NCBI GenBank assembly: GCA_029834535.1
Contig: JAQMWT010000330.1
Span: 62,001 to 126,000 of the forward strand
Reading direction: 5' to 3'
DNA from: Chrysophaeum taylorii
Taxonomy: Eukaryota; Sar; Pelagophyceae; Pelagomonadales; Pelagomonadaceae
Length of the DNA stretch: 64,000 bases
A model generated the notes under the pieces. The model ran no database searches, had not been told where the DNA came from, and saw only the letters and a list, made by a program, of their open reading frames with translations. Position numbers and translations under genes: made by a program. This document shows, piece by piece, positions 42,027 to 54,000 of the stretch (position 1 is its first letter; every line of letters begins with the position of its first letter).

Positions 42027-42071
42027 GGTCGACTCCTAATAAGAGGGGGGGGGGTGCTTGAAGGTTTTTTG
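42027..42071 (-). repeat. Motif M, inverted copy upstream of receptor B
   Basis: The reverse complement reads as CAAAAAACCTTCAAGCACC, a C run, CTCTTATTAGGAGTCGACC. This matches the receptor A units (CTTCAAGCACC, C run, CTCTTAGCAGTCGACC). It lies about 170 bp before the receptor B start. Confidence 0.65.
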
Positions 42072-42242
42072 TTGCGTTGTGTGGGACAACAACAACAACA
42101 ACAACTACTACTACAAGTGTGAATGAAGGATGTGCCTGTAGAGGGTATAGGCGGGGCCTAGAAGTCGGGGTTATTATGAAAGTGCGACGCAATATTTAGA
42201 CACAATATTTATGGTGTCCGCAGGAACCGCGATGATGACGCG

Positions 42243-45200
42243 ATGATCTTCTTCGAGGTGGTGGTGGTGGTGGTCGCGTGGGTTTTCGCGGGTTTTGCGA
42301 ATGCGAAGACAACGACGGTGAAGGTCGGGGTGTTGGCGGAGGTGAGGTACGAGCTCGCCGAGGCGGTGAACCACGCCAAGCTCGCGATGAAGCACGCCAA
42401 CAGCGACGGCGTGCTCGCGCCGTGGAACCTGAGCGTGGATATGAAGTTCTGGGAGACGGGGGGGTCTATCGGGGGGGCGCTGGATGGCGCGATCGAGCTG
42501 CTGGAGGACCCGCTGGTCGTGGGTATCGTCGGAACCGAGGATTCGGAAACGACAGAGTCGGCCGCGCAGTACGCGAGCGTCAAGAAGAAGCCGATGATAT
42601 CGGCGTTGTCGTCCGCGTCGTATCTCATCGACAAGGAGGAAGAGGGTGTCGAGATGTTGTTCCGGTCGAGGGTGACGGATCGGCTCTACTTCAAGGCGTT
42701 CGCGCGGCTTTCGCGCGTTTTCGAATGGAAGAGAGTGGGAGTGATCGCGCCGCGAAACGAAGAGGGTTACGCGGCCGTCGATACCCTCGAAGACGAGCTG
42801 AGAGATGTGAACGCGACGCTCAGCGGTCTCGGGATGTTCGAGTTGGACGAAGACGACTCTGCGGTCGACGTATTGTCCGTGTTGCGGGGCGTCGAGGCGG
42901 TCGGGGTACACGTTTATGCTTTGCTGACCAAGTCTTACACGCGTCAGGTGATAGACGCGTTCGCGTCGAGCGGCCTGCTCGACGGCCCGAACGCATTCGT
43001 GAGCTTTGACCTCGACGTCGTCCCGACCTCGATGCTCCCGATGCTCAAGGGATGGTTGTTCGTGAGGGGTCTGGATAGCTCGGCGAGCGACGACGACGGC
43101 TTCTCTTACGTCGCGTCTCGCTTCGAGGAGTCGTACTCGGAAGATACGACGAGATGGAACTGCTCGCGTGGGGTGCAGAAGCTCTTTGGAAGTCTCGCCG
43201 AGGAGCCTACTGTCTGGGATTTTGCGGGGGTGCCCTCGAGCTACCCCGACGCCAGTCCGCCCATCGAGGGCGGCGCTCCCGGCTGCGTCGACGGCGACGG
43301 CGAGCCTACGCCGGAATTGGGCTACTACGACGCCGTGTGGATTATGGTGCTCGCGCTGCGACGGGTGCTCGAGAGGGGGGGAGAAGCAACCGACGGACGC
43401 GCGCTGCGCGACGAGCTCCTCGAGACGGACTGGTACGGAGTACGGTCGTATTACGCGTTCGATCCAGAGTCGCAAGACGCGCTAGAGCCGTTGGTCGTGT
43501 TGAACGTCGTCGACAACAATGCGACACTAGTGAGGGTCTTTGAGGCGACCGACGAATTTTATACGACCGATGCGGTGGCGTGCGCGTGCTTGCGACCGAC
43601 CGCCAACGTCACGTGGTCTTCGGGGAACGTCCGCCCCGGGCCTCCCAGAGATGGCCGCCAGATCTCGGCCGCGAAGAGCGACTTTGCGAACGCGATCGAA
43701 GTCTACGACAAGCTCGGCAACGCGACGACAACCGTCAACTTGTTGTCGCACTTCGAAACCATCCCCGACTTTGGTACCTTATTTTTTATGCAGCTCATCG
43801 ATCGGATCGGTGCCGTCGAAGCCGTGGTCGCGTGGAACGGCACCTACGCGGCGCCGGGCGGCGTCAACTCGACGCAACTTCCGATCGTGATTCCGGACTG
43901 GGGCACCTACACGCTTCTCGTGACCGACTTGTATGAAAACACCTTCGTCCAGGACTCCCAGCTCCCGATCACCGTGTCCCAACCCGAATGCTCGGAAGAC
44001 GACGAGGGGTACGACGAGGCGACGGGCCAATGCGTCGCGTGCGCCGCGGGCCGCGAGAAGATCGACAACGTCTGCACCGATTGCCAGCCGGGCCGGTATC
44101 GCGCCGCCGGCTCGGCTTGGTCCTCGTGCCTGATCTGCGGCGTGACGCAGTACCAACCCGAATACGGCAGTCTCTCGTGTGCGCTTTTTTTTTTTCGAAA
44201 AAAAGAGGATGATTCGTGTTCTAATAGGTCTCGACTGCCCCTCGAACAGCACGCGATACGACTACGACTTTCAGAACGAGCTCGGTGACAGGGGCTATTC
44301 AATTTTCGAAATCGAAAGACTCCTCGGCATCTCGATCGAACAGTGTCTCTGCAAAGAAGGATACTACGCGAGCACGGGGTCTTGGAGCCGAGATCACTCC
44401 GTCGACGCGAAGACTGCTGGCGCCAGCTGGGGCGACAACGGCACAAGCTGCGAGCCCTGCCCGTCGGGTGGCTCTTGTAGTGGCAAGACGTACGCGCCCG
44501 CCAACAAGAACCAATACTGGGGCGACCCTCAAAACCCTGTCGGCTTCGAGGCCTGCGATCAAGCGCGCTGCGCTCGTAACTATCGATGCAAGGCGGGGTA
44601 CCGCGGTCGCCTCTGCTCGCGACTCCGCACGTTCAAGTTCTTCACGATTGGAGGTATCACGCAGCGCTGCTGGTTCGACGAGCACAGGGTGATCACATTT
44701 TTCGTCTACCTCCTGCTCTTCGGCGCTATCCTCGCGCTTTGGGTCTGGGTCAACCTTTTTCTCGACTCCTTGGCGATCACTATCTTCGTGCAGCACATCC
44801 AGTCGCTCGCTATCATTTCGCAGTTTGGCGTCGAGTACCCGCGCCGGCCGATTTCCTACTTTGGTAAGTATCCTAAGCTGAGTTTAAAACTTTGTTCGTC
44901 CGCGCGCCCAAAAATCATACCACACAAAAAAACCGTTTACCACCGCCGCCTCCGCCGCCGCCGCCGCAGGTATTCTCTTGAACTTCGCTCTCTTCGACGC
45001 AGACATTGTCACGCCGTCGTGCATCGTCAAATGGTCGCAGCTGTCGACGTTCTACCTCTCCATCATTATCGCTCTTCTCGGACTCCTGTTCTACCTCGCG
45101 CCGTTGGCAGAGCTCGTTCGCACGCTCGTCCGCGACGACTCGCTGCGCCGCAGTTATTTTGACGGCACTCCGTTTTGGCTGATGCCGTACCACTTTCTCG

Positions 45201-47431
45201 CGATGCTGCGCCTCGAGTTCTCGTACTACCGCGGCTCGGTGGGCCAGGAAGCTGCGACGGCGACGGCAAACGCGCTGTCGCTGCTCGACGCGATCTATCC
45301 AAACCTGTGCTTCAACTTCATGCGCATGCTTACCAAGGACCAAGATTCGGCTTCAAAGGCGTCCTACACGCGAATGGACGCTACACTGCGGTGGGGGTCG
45401 CCGCGCCACATGCCCGCGGCCATTATCGCGGTGGTTGGCGGTGTACTCGTCGTCATCGGCCTGCCCGCCGGCATCTTCGCGACCATCCGCAACAACTACA
45501 AGCTGTACTACGGAGTCCACGAACCACCATCCCTGGCGAGATGGGGCTGGGCATACGCCAGTTTCCGAAGCCCATACCATATGACGGCCATTATGTTTCA
45601 CCTCCAGACTATTGCGTTTTGCGCTGTTGCGACTGGCTTCCAGAGCAGTTCCCTCCAAACCGTCCTGGCGCTCGTCATCTCTGTCGCCGCTTTCACTTAC
45701 ATCGCCACTGCTCTGCCGTTCGAGGAGTCTCGCTACAACATCTTCACGATCATCGCCGAGCTCACCGTCCTCCTCTTTATCGGCACGTCGGTCCTAGTCA
45801 AGGAACGCCGCCTCCGGGGGGCGTGGACTGTGATCACGGCCGCCGAGCTCTTCGTATTTCTTGTCGCGACGATCATCATCTACGTCATGGAACGCTCCGA
45901 AGTTCGCAAGCGCGCCAAAATCAAGTCGAGGATGGGGCGCACCCTTCGGCTCACCAAGCCGAACCAGAAGAATCGGGTCTGGAAACGGAGATACGCCGCG
46001 CGCGAGAGCAACTCGTGGAACTCCAACGGTAGTAGTAGCGAAACGCTCGCGCATCCACTCTATGCCAAGGTGCTCGGCGTGATGACTAATCTGGGACGGA
46101 GGGATTCGTCGTCGTCTACCTCTCGCGGCGGCGAAATCTGCGATACCGACGAGACTTACGCCATCGACAACGAAGATCTGCCGAGGCCACACGAGCGCGC
46201 CGTGATCTCTCGTGCCCTCGACGGACTCTCGCGGGCAGTAGAACCGTGTTGCATGTGGGCGTGGTGCAACGATTCCTGGAGCCAGACCGAGGAGAGCAAG
46301 AGGCTCGTGCAAAGCGTGGCGCGGGATTCCGAGAGTATCCTTCACGCTTCGTCGCCGCTCTCGCAGTACTCGGCCGACCACAAGGCAGCGTTTTGGCGGT
46401 CGCTTACGGAGAACTACCGCGGAATCGTGGGCTTCGCCGCCAACACGCTCACCTACAGCGAGCGCATCGTCGTCTTCGGAGTTCTGGTGAAATTGCAGCG
46501 GTTCCTCGCGAACATGACACTAGACGAGCTCGCGGTGGACGACATCGTTGCCGAGCGCAACCGGTCGTCGGTGCTCTACTGCCTCTTGTCGGCGCAAGCC
46601 GACGACGACTCGCTCGCCCAGTTCCTTCGCGACGCTCTCGACGCTAAGCGACGCGCCGCGCCTCCGGTCTTCATCGAGCGAACCGTCCTCCTTCCGGCGT
46701 CAATCCTCCGCTATGTCACAACTCATCGCTCCGATAAAGACAAAAGGCTGCAACGCGCGGCCTCGACGCGAGAGACGATCGACGAAGACAATAAGCATCG
46801 TACCCACTTGATGCTCATCCACGGCCGAGAGCGCAAGAAGACTGAGCTCGAACATCTCACGCAACAGCGACGCCGCAAGCTGGTGGAGTTCGAGTTCCGC
46901 GAGGAAGCCGCAATCCATTACATCGAGCAGTTTAACGACTTCAACGCGCGCGAAAACGTGCTGTCGCGATCCAACTCCTACTCATCTGCGGCGGCGGCCG
47001 CTGCCGCCGCACATAGCGGCACGGTTCTCGGCGATTCCGCGGAGGTTGCCGACGATACCAGTGTCGACGGAAATCGAGAGACCCTCAGAGCACGCTATCA
47101 AGACTTAATCTCCAGAATCAGGAACCGCAGCGGCGGACCAGTCGGCGGAACACCATCGACAGAGAACCAGAGCTACTGCTGCGACGGGACATTCCTCTCG
47201 AGGTTCTTGGGGCCAATTCAGGAAACTGACTTCGAAAGTAATCGCGGTGTGTCCGGGGAAGAAAATTCCTGTATCAAAAACTGTGTCGACATGGAATTCT
47301 GGAGGCCCGAGACAACGGCACCGCTCGCCACTCATCCGCATTCACTGCGCGACCAGCAAGACGAAGAACAGCCCCCTTTCCGGCTGTCTAGTGATGACAG
47401 TTTGGCAAGATCGGCCGATTCTACTTTATGA
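42243..47431 (+). CDS. Receptor B: ANF/periplasmic-binding ectodomain, Cys-rich module, 7TM, long tail
   Basis: Three exons (42243-44178, 44228-44863, 44970-47431) with 49- and 106-nt phase-1 introns at the same sites as receptor A give 1,677 aa, the longest copy. The signal peptide is MIFFEVVVVVVAWVFAGFANA. The ectodomain repeats the A pattern (TTVKVGVLAEV, NHAKLAMKHANSDG, VVGIVGTEDS) and adds SYPDASPPIEGGAPGC, shared with C. The Cys-rich module spans the first intron (CTDCQPGRYRAAGSAWSSC, then CPSNSTRYDYDF). Seven helices follow, from VITFFVYLLLFGAILALWVW on. The cytoplasmic tail block ESILHASSPLSQYSADHKAA onward is almost identical in DNA to receptor A over about 200 bp. The C-terminus is low-complexity with an Ala run. 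Function and ligand are inferred only from fold. Confidence 0.85.
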
Positions 47432-47473
47432 GAGGAGAGCTCCGCTTCGCATGCCGAAAGAACTAACTAATTA

Positions 47474-47515
47474 TAGGCCAGCCCAGTGCATGGGGCGTAG
47501 GCTAATCCCAACGCA
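47474..47515 (-). repeat. LINE 3'-end match
   Basis: The string GGCCAGCCC...GTGCATG...GGCGTAGGCTAA matches the reverse complement of about 12600-12640 at the end of the LINE fragment there, so a second, inverted end of the same family is likely. A weaker echo (GGCCAGCGCATAGGGCGTAG) lies at about 47844. Confidence 0.6.
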
Positions 47516-47969
47516 GGATCAGAATCGCGGAGCCAAGAGACAAGGGGCGCTGAAGGAGCGTCGTCGGGGTAGAGTTGACTCGTGTCGCCATGCGACGCGG
47601 AGACCGCGATTTGACTCCTATAAATAGTAGTATTACTTGCATGGCAGGCGATAACCGCCAAGCTGAAAGAGCTGTGGAACGAGGGATCGCAAGGAGCCAG
47701 GAAAAGAAGCAAGCGGCTGCGTGTGACTCGCGGCGTCACCGGTCGTGACTCACCACCCATCGGGTGTAAGGTTATCCGTACCCGCCGCAGTTGGCAGGAG
47801 GCAGACACGGCGCCACCGTATTGTGCAAAGCTCACTACAACCAGAGGCCAGCGCATAGGGCGTAGTAGGTTGTGCAAAGCGGAATGGGAAAACAAAGAAA
47901 ACAACGAAAGTGAAAGTCAGGCACATCCATCATACCCCACAACCCCACCCACATCTTTCATGCTCCCCA

Positions 47970-48000
47970 CACACACCCCCCTCTTAGCAGTCGACATTTA
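47970..48000 (+). repeat. Motif M, copy downstream of receptor B
   Basis: CACCCCCCTCTTAGCAGTCGAC followed by A/T-rich sequence; forward copy of the receptor A motif. Confidence 0.7.
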
Positions 48001-48430
48001 AAGAAAGACAGATCAAACGTCGGCATAAACTGCTGGATTTTTCAATTAGAGTCGGCGCCCGACGACATTAATAAGCAGATTGCTTTGGAGTCCTTGTCGG
48101 CTGTCGCATCTGTCGCATTTACTACACTTTGTGCGTCTGTTGTCACCGATGTGCCGTTATCGGCATCGTCACCGACCGGACCCCGGAGTAAGCCGAGCTT
48201 TGGTTCCCCTCTCCACGCGAATATGTCGCGCGAGAGTTATTGACAAAGGAGGATATGTTATGCACCGCGGGGGGGGGGGAGGCGAATCTTCGCTCACGCG
48301 GCTCTGCGGGGTGGTCGCCCCTTGTTCAATCCAACTTTCTAGCCTGAAGGGGGGCATTTTTCTACTCAAAGAGCCGCCAGCACGAAGGACCGCACGGGAA
48401 GAGAACCAGGCTCTTTCCAGGCTCAAAGAG

Positions 48431-48551
48431 TTTAGGAGTAAACTCAAAGGGCGGAGCGTGCGCTGATCAAAGCAGCTCAGATTGGCGGGGGTGAGAGCGT
48501 CGAGCGGAAAGGAGAGTGGAACGAATTACGTTGACGTAAGCCGATTATAGG
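48431..48551 (-). repeat. Inverted repeat X, right copy
   Basis: The reverse complement matches 41497-41618 (about 120 bp). Together with the opposed motif M copies, it places receptor B between similar inverted flanks. Confidence 0.8.
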
Positions 48552-49188
48552 GGACGGCCAGGCTCGAAGACTTAGAGTAGTTCGGCGGTTTCGACGTTGA
48601 CCTCGGCGTAATGACTCCGCCGTGAGCACTCTCCTCCAGGCCCAAGATGTTGGCAGGCTAGCGGGGGAATAGCTAGCAGGCCGAGTGCTAGTGATACATT
48701 TTTGACGTCAACCTCCGCGCAAGGACAAGCTGGGTGGTCCTGATGTGGGGAGAGCTTCTTCCCGTGCCCACGTACATTATTCTGAATCGTCAATTCGCTA
48801 CCGATCTCGAGCCCGCGCTCGAGATGTCATGACAATCGTCAACGGCGACTTTTGTCGCAGGTGAGCCTTACTTTTTGGCCAGCCGTGTTGCTTCGTTCGC
48901 CAATTCCATACGCCCAGCACCTCCCCCGTCTCCAACCTGGGCTGACATCTAACTCGCAGCAACGTGATTTTCTGCATGGTGGATCACATCTAATAAGTCG
49001 CATCTAGTTTGTAGGCGCATGTAATACGCCGCTTAGGCGGCGGTGCAGCTTGCCTGCTCATGAGTCAGTCTCCAACGGGAGGACGCGGGCGAGAACTGAA
49101 AGGCAATCAGTTGTGGGTTCGGACGTCTCGTGCGTAGAGTCCATAGGACGCTAGCGGAGATCTCGAAGTACGACCCGCGAGGGTGTTT

Positions 49189-49551
49189 TTAGTCATATCT
49201 GGAGCCCACATCTGGCCGCCATCGCGCGCCATACGGAGCGCGGAAAAACTCTAAATCCTCTGCCTCGCCAAGCATTGCCCGATATCTGTGCACGTAAGTG
49301 ACACGCGTAGAATGTACGAGTCCAACCATATTGTGATGCCAGTCGCAGTCTCGCCCTTTTAGATACCAGTCAGACCAATGCGCATATATGTGCTCTGCCA
49401 AAACCGCATCGCAACCCTGTGTTATCCCCGGCTCGGCGGCGAATCCACCTATGCCCTCCGGATGCCCGCCTACGATACACGCCGGCTGCTCGTGACTAAT
49501 GCCCTTTCCCCATTTGCTGGTGAGTTGGAGTTCTTTGGTCGTTGGTTTCAA
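49189..49551 (-). CDS. Lone 120-aa open frame, uncertain
   Basis: Starts with ATG at 49551: MKPTTKELQLTSKWGKGISH. Later parts are CIVGGHPEGIGGFAAEPGIT, CDAVLAEHIYAHWSDWYLKG and MVGLVHSTRVTYVHRYRAML. Residue composition is natural rather than that of a shadow frame, but no family is recognised and it sits among repeats. It could be a fragment of a mobile-element protein. Confidence 0.25.
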   Translation of the reverse strand: MKPTTKELQLTSKWGKGISHEQPACIVGGHPEGIGGFAAEPGITQGCDAVLAEHIYAHWSDWYLKGRDCDWHHNMVGLVHSTRVTYVHRYRAMLGEAEDLEFFRAPYGARWRPDVGSRYD

Positions 49552-49659
49552 TAGGTGTCAGGCGACGGTTGGCGGGCGTGGTTACCGCCACATCGCTTCT
49601 TCACGTCCGACCCGTATCCACGCTACGTTAGCATGATGCCAGAATATGCCTTTTTGCCG

Positions 49660-50030
49660 TGGTGGCACTTCCGAGTCGCTTCACCATCTTTCGACTACAT
49701 GCCCACATCCCACTTCGACGACAGCGCGACAGAGAATTATGTGACTACTTTTTCTGGTTCATCATCTTGAACCACTTGTGCGCACAATTTATATTGAGGG
49801 ACTAGTTGACTTCCCGTCTCTCTGCTCACGAGCGCCTCTCGTGCTTGATCTTCGGACGCGACGCTCTTCTGCTCTCCCCCTGGGTGCGGACGCTGCTAAT
49901 AACTTCGTGCGCGGTCGTTTGCCGGCGGAGGTTATTAAAATTCTGGTTGCTTGTGCCGTTGATGCTGATGACATCTGGTTCGCATTTGCTCTCGCAACAC
50001 GCGGCCGTCTCGCTCGGCACGTATAAATTC
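49660..50030 (+). mobile_element. LINE C-terminal fragment
   Basis: Plus-strand sequence parallels 12090-12480: CCGAGTCGCTTCACCATCTT is shared exactly at the start, then CCCACTT-GACGA and TTCATCATCTTGAACC. It ends in a frame with GADAANNFVRGRLPAEVI and VDADDIWFAFALATRGRLAR, which matches FNFARGRMPAEL...VDIDGMW at 12.35 kb. No RT or RNase H part is present. Confidence 0.65.
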
Positions 50031-50965
50031 TGACAGCCTGTTTGGGACGTATGGCATCGTGCCTCGACTGCTTCCTAGCGTCGTCTGCCCGTGTTTTTCT
50101 TCCTATCTTTGTCTTCCGCTGCGTCTTTTTGCTTCTTTTCTCGGTCCGCCCACACGTGTTCCTTCGTCATTCTGCTCCTTCGTCCACCTCTCCGCGCTCT
50201 TCTTGAGTCTCTTCTTGCGCCTTTTCTTCTTCGCCTACCTCTCCGTCTTGCTGTCTTCTTCTTCATTTGCTTCCTCATTTCTGGCTTATTATTCCTCTGC
50301 CGTCCTCTGTCCACTCCTTTCTCTCCATTGGTTCCTGCCTTCTGCTGTCGACCCCCCAACGCCTGTCTTAAAATAAAAACACCCGAGGAGCCTCGGCGAG
50401 TGGAAATGCTGAACCTTTCTCGGGATGACGTCTGCCCTCCCGATCGCCAATCGTCGCCAACTCGCCACCGCGCACACATCCGCAGTTGGTTCGAAAACGC
50501 GTGGTCCCCAACTTCCTCCACACTCACCCCTGCGCCGAATCGTAGACCCACCAAAGCAGACAGTCGCTGGGTCGAACACGACTAAATCGCGGTCTCCTAA
50601 TGCGAACTCAACAACGGACGCCGCGCTCTGGATGCCCGTGCGGCCCTCGTCGCGCGCGCCAGAGCATGCTCTTCGTACTCAACATCCAAAGGGAAGTCGT
50701 GCTGTACTCCCTAGTGCCTAATGAACGAACGCCCGCCCAAAATATACGTAATATGCCAGCCCCAGTCTGTCATACTGTCCCCTCCCCCCCTCGCTCGATC
50801 TCGTCTCTTTGTTCTCACCTTCCGCGTCCTCGTTCCTCTGGGCCTTCGCCGCCGCAACCTCTCACCTGCCTTCCATATAGTAAGTAGGTCCTTACGTAAT
50901 AAGTTGCCCCGTGTAGACTACTACGAGGTTTTTCTGTTTGCTGCGTCATGAGAAGAGTGCCGTAA

Positions 50966-51015
50966 AGAACCCTTCAAGCACCCACACGCATACGCACCCC
51001 CAGTCGACCTTGAAA
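50966..51015 (+). repeat. Motif M, copy upstream of receptor C
   Basis: AAGAACCCTTCAAGCACCC, then C-rich sequence and CCAGTCGACCTTGAAAA; about 55 bp before the receptor C start codon. Confidence 0.65.
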
Positions 51016-51069
51016 AAAACCCCTCGAAAAAAAATTGGCACGGCGGCTTCTCTTGAGAAGCACAGGTCG

Positions 51070-54000
51070 ATGATGAACAGCGTCGTCGTCGTCGTCGTCG
51101 TTTGGGTGGTGGCAGGCCTGGCGAGGGCGAACACGACGACGGTGAAGTTGGGTGTGATGGCCGAGGCGAGGTACGAGCTCGCCGAGGCAGTGAACCTCGC
51201 CAAGCTCGCGATGAAGCACGCCAACAACGACGACGTGCTCGCGCCGTGGAACGTGAGCGTCGATATGAAGTTCTGGGACACCGCGGGGTCGATCGGGGGG
51301 GCGCTGGCAGGCACGATCTCGGTGCTGAAGGACCCAATGGTCGTGGGAATCGTCGGCACCGAGGACTCGGCGACGACCGAGTCCGTAAGCCACTACGCGA
51401 GCCTACGGCGCAAGCCGACGTTGTCGCCGTTGTCGAGGGCGGCCGATCTGATCGACAAGGAGGAAGAGGGCGTCGAGATGTTGTTTCGGATGTCGGCGTC
51501 TCAACGGCTTCAGTACAAGTTGGTCGCGCAGCTCGCGAGGTACTACGAATGGCGCCAGGTCGGGGCGATCGCGGCTCGGAACGAAGACGGTTACGCTGCC
51601 GTGAACGCTCTCGAGGATGAGCTTCGAAATGTGAACACGACGATCGTCGCCTTGGGTATGTTCGGGTTGGATGGTGGTGGGACTGCGACCGACATGTTGT
51701 CGACGTTGCGGGGGGTCCGCGCGGTGGGCGTCCATATTTACGTGTTGCTGACCGAAGAGTACTCGCTCGACGTCGTGCGAGGCCTCGACGAGCTCGGGCT
51801 GCTGGATGGCGCGAACGCTTTTGTGGCCTTCAACGTCAGCGCAGTTCCAAAATCGACGCTTCGGATGTTGAAGGGATGGTTGTTCGTGAGCGTCCAGGGT
51901 TTTTCGGTTGCTGGCGACGACGACCACGACGACGACGACGAAAAGTTTTCGTACGTCGCGTCTCGCTTCGAAACGTCGTACTCGGAAGATACGACAAGGT
52001 GGAACTGCTCGCGTGGGGTGCACAAGAAGCTCTTTGGAAGTCTCGCCGAGGAGCCTACTGTCTGGGATTTTGCGGGGGTGCCCTCGAGCTACCCCAACGC
52101 CAGTCCTCCGATCCCGGGCGTCGCGGGCTGCGTCGACGGCGACGGCGAGCCAACCCGAGATAAAACGGGCTACTACGACGCAGTATGGATTATGGTACTC
52201 GCGCTGCGACGGGTGTTGGAGAGCGGGAGGAACGCAACCGATGGAGACGCGCTGCGCGAGGAGCTTCTCAAGACGGACTGGTACGGGGTTCGGTCGTATT
52301 ACGCGTTCGATCCAGAGTCGCAAGACGCGCGACAACCTCTCGACGTGTTAAACGTCGTCGACGACAACGCGACGTTGGTGAGGGTCTTCGAGGCGACCAA
52401 CGAGATTTACGCCACCGACGCGGCGGTGTGCGTGTGCTTGCGAGCGACCGCCAACGTCACGTGGTCTTCGGGGAACGTCCGCCCCGGGCGTCCGAGAGAC
52501 GGCCGCCAGATCTCGGCGACGAAGAGCGACTACGCGAACGCGATCGAAGTCTACGACAAGCTCGGCGAGGCGACCGCGACTGTCTTCTTGTTGTCGCACT
52601 TCGAAGCCATTCCCGACTACGGCACGTTGTTTTTGATTGAACTCATCGATCGGAGCGACGAGAACAACGGCCGGGTCGCGTGGAACGGCACGTACGCGGC
52701 GCCGGGCGGCGTCAACTCGACGCAACTTCCGATCGTGATTCCGGACTGGGGCACCTACACGCTTCTTGTGACTGACATGTATGATGGCACCATCGTCCAA
52801 GACACCCAGCTGCCGATCAGTTCATCCCAACCAGAGTGCGCGGAAGAGAACGAAGGTTACGACGAGGCGACGGGCCGATGCGTCGAGTGCGCCGCCGGAC
52901 GCGAGAAGCTCGACAACGTCTGCACCGATTGTCAGCCAGGGCGGTATCGCGCCGCCGGCTCGGCTTGGTCCTCGTGCCTTATCTGCGGGGAGTCTCAGTA
53001 TCAACCCAATTATGGCAGCCAATCGTGTACGTCGTCACTCCCTCCGTCGCAAAATAAATCTCGCGTTTATTCGTTTGTTCGACCGCAGGTTACGACTGCC
53101 CCACGAACAGCACCCGATATGATTTCGAATTTCAATGGAGAATGGCCGTAAGGGGCTATTCATCGACGGAAATTGAGGACTTACTCGGCGTCTCTCTCGA
53201 GCAGTGCCTCTGCAAAGAAGGATTCTACGCGAGCACGGGGTCTTGGAGCCGAGACCACTCGGTCGACGCGAAGACCGCCGGGGCGGGATGGGGCGACAAC
53301 GGTACGAGCTGCAGGCCGTGCCCTGCGGGAGGGTCGTGTAGTGGCAAGACCTACGCGCCGGCCAACAAGAACCAATACTGGGGCGACCCTCAAAATCCCG
53401 TTGCTTTCGAGCCTTGCGATCAAGCGCGTTGCGCTCGTAACTATCGATGCAAGGCGGGGTACCGCGGCCGCCTCTGCTCGCGACTTCGCACGTACAAATT
53501 CTTCACAATTGGCGGCATCACGCAGCATTGCTGGTTCAAAGATCACAACGCGCTCAGCTTCTTCGTCTACTTTTTGCTCTTCTGCGCCATACTCGCGCTT
53601 TGGGTTTGGGTCAACCTTTTTCTCGACTCGTTGGCCATCACTATCTTCGTGCAGCACATCCAGTCGATCGCCATCATCTCGCAGTTCGGCGTCAATTATC
53701 CGCGTCGGCCGAATTCCTATTTTGGTGCGCATCAAAGAGCGTGTTACGAGACGGAAATAAAACGCACCACCGCGAGCAGGTATCCTCTTCAACTTTGCGC
53801 TGTTCGACGCCGATATCGTCGCGCCTTCTTGCGTCTTCAAATGGTCGCAACTATCGACGTTCTACCTATCTATCTTCATCGCCCTCCTCGGACTCCTGTT
53901 CTACGTAGTGCCGCTCGCCGAGCTCGCGAAAACTTTGCTTCGCAAAAATTCACAACGCCCGAGGTATTTCGCCGGCGTTCCGGTATGGCTGTTTCCCTAC

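Larger units (their letters stand above)
40115..42242. other. Spacer between receptors A and B, with repeats
   Basis: About 2.1 kb with no supportable gene. It holds the left copy of inverted repeat X (41497-41618), a 50-bp tandem duplication (41618-41717), an inverted copy of motif M (42027-42071) and a CAA/ACT repeat run (about 42088-42116). The first 1.3 kb shows no recognisable feature. Confidence 0.55.
47432..51069. other. Spacer between receptors B and C, repeat-rich
   Basis: About 3.6 kb without a clear gene. In order: a LINE 3'-end match (47474-47515), motif M (47970-48000), the right copy of inverted repeat X (48431-48551), a lone minus-strand frame (49189-49551), a LINE C-terminal fragment (49660-50030), a T/C-rich stretch (about 50090-50340) and motif M again (50966-51015). 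The rest shows nothing recognisable. Confidence 0.55.

Noticed and set aside
42174-43475. 433-aa minus-strand open frame opposite receptor B
   Set aside because: Antisense shadow: a similar minus frame (51403-52335) occurs opposite receptor C, mirroring the conserved sense coding.
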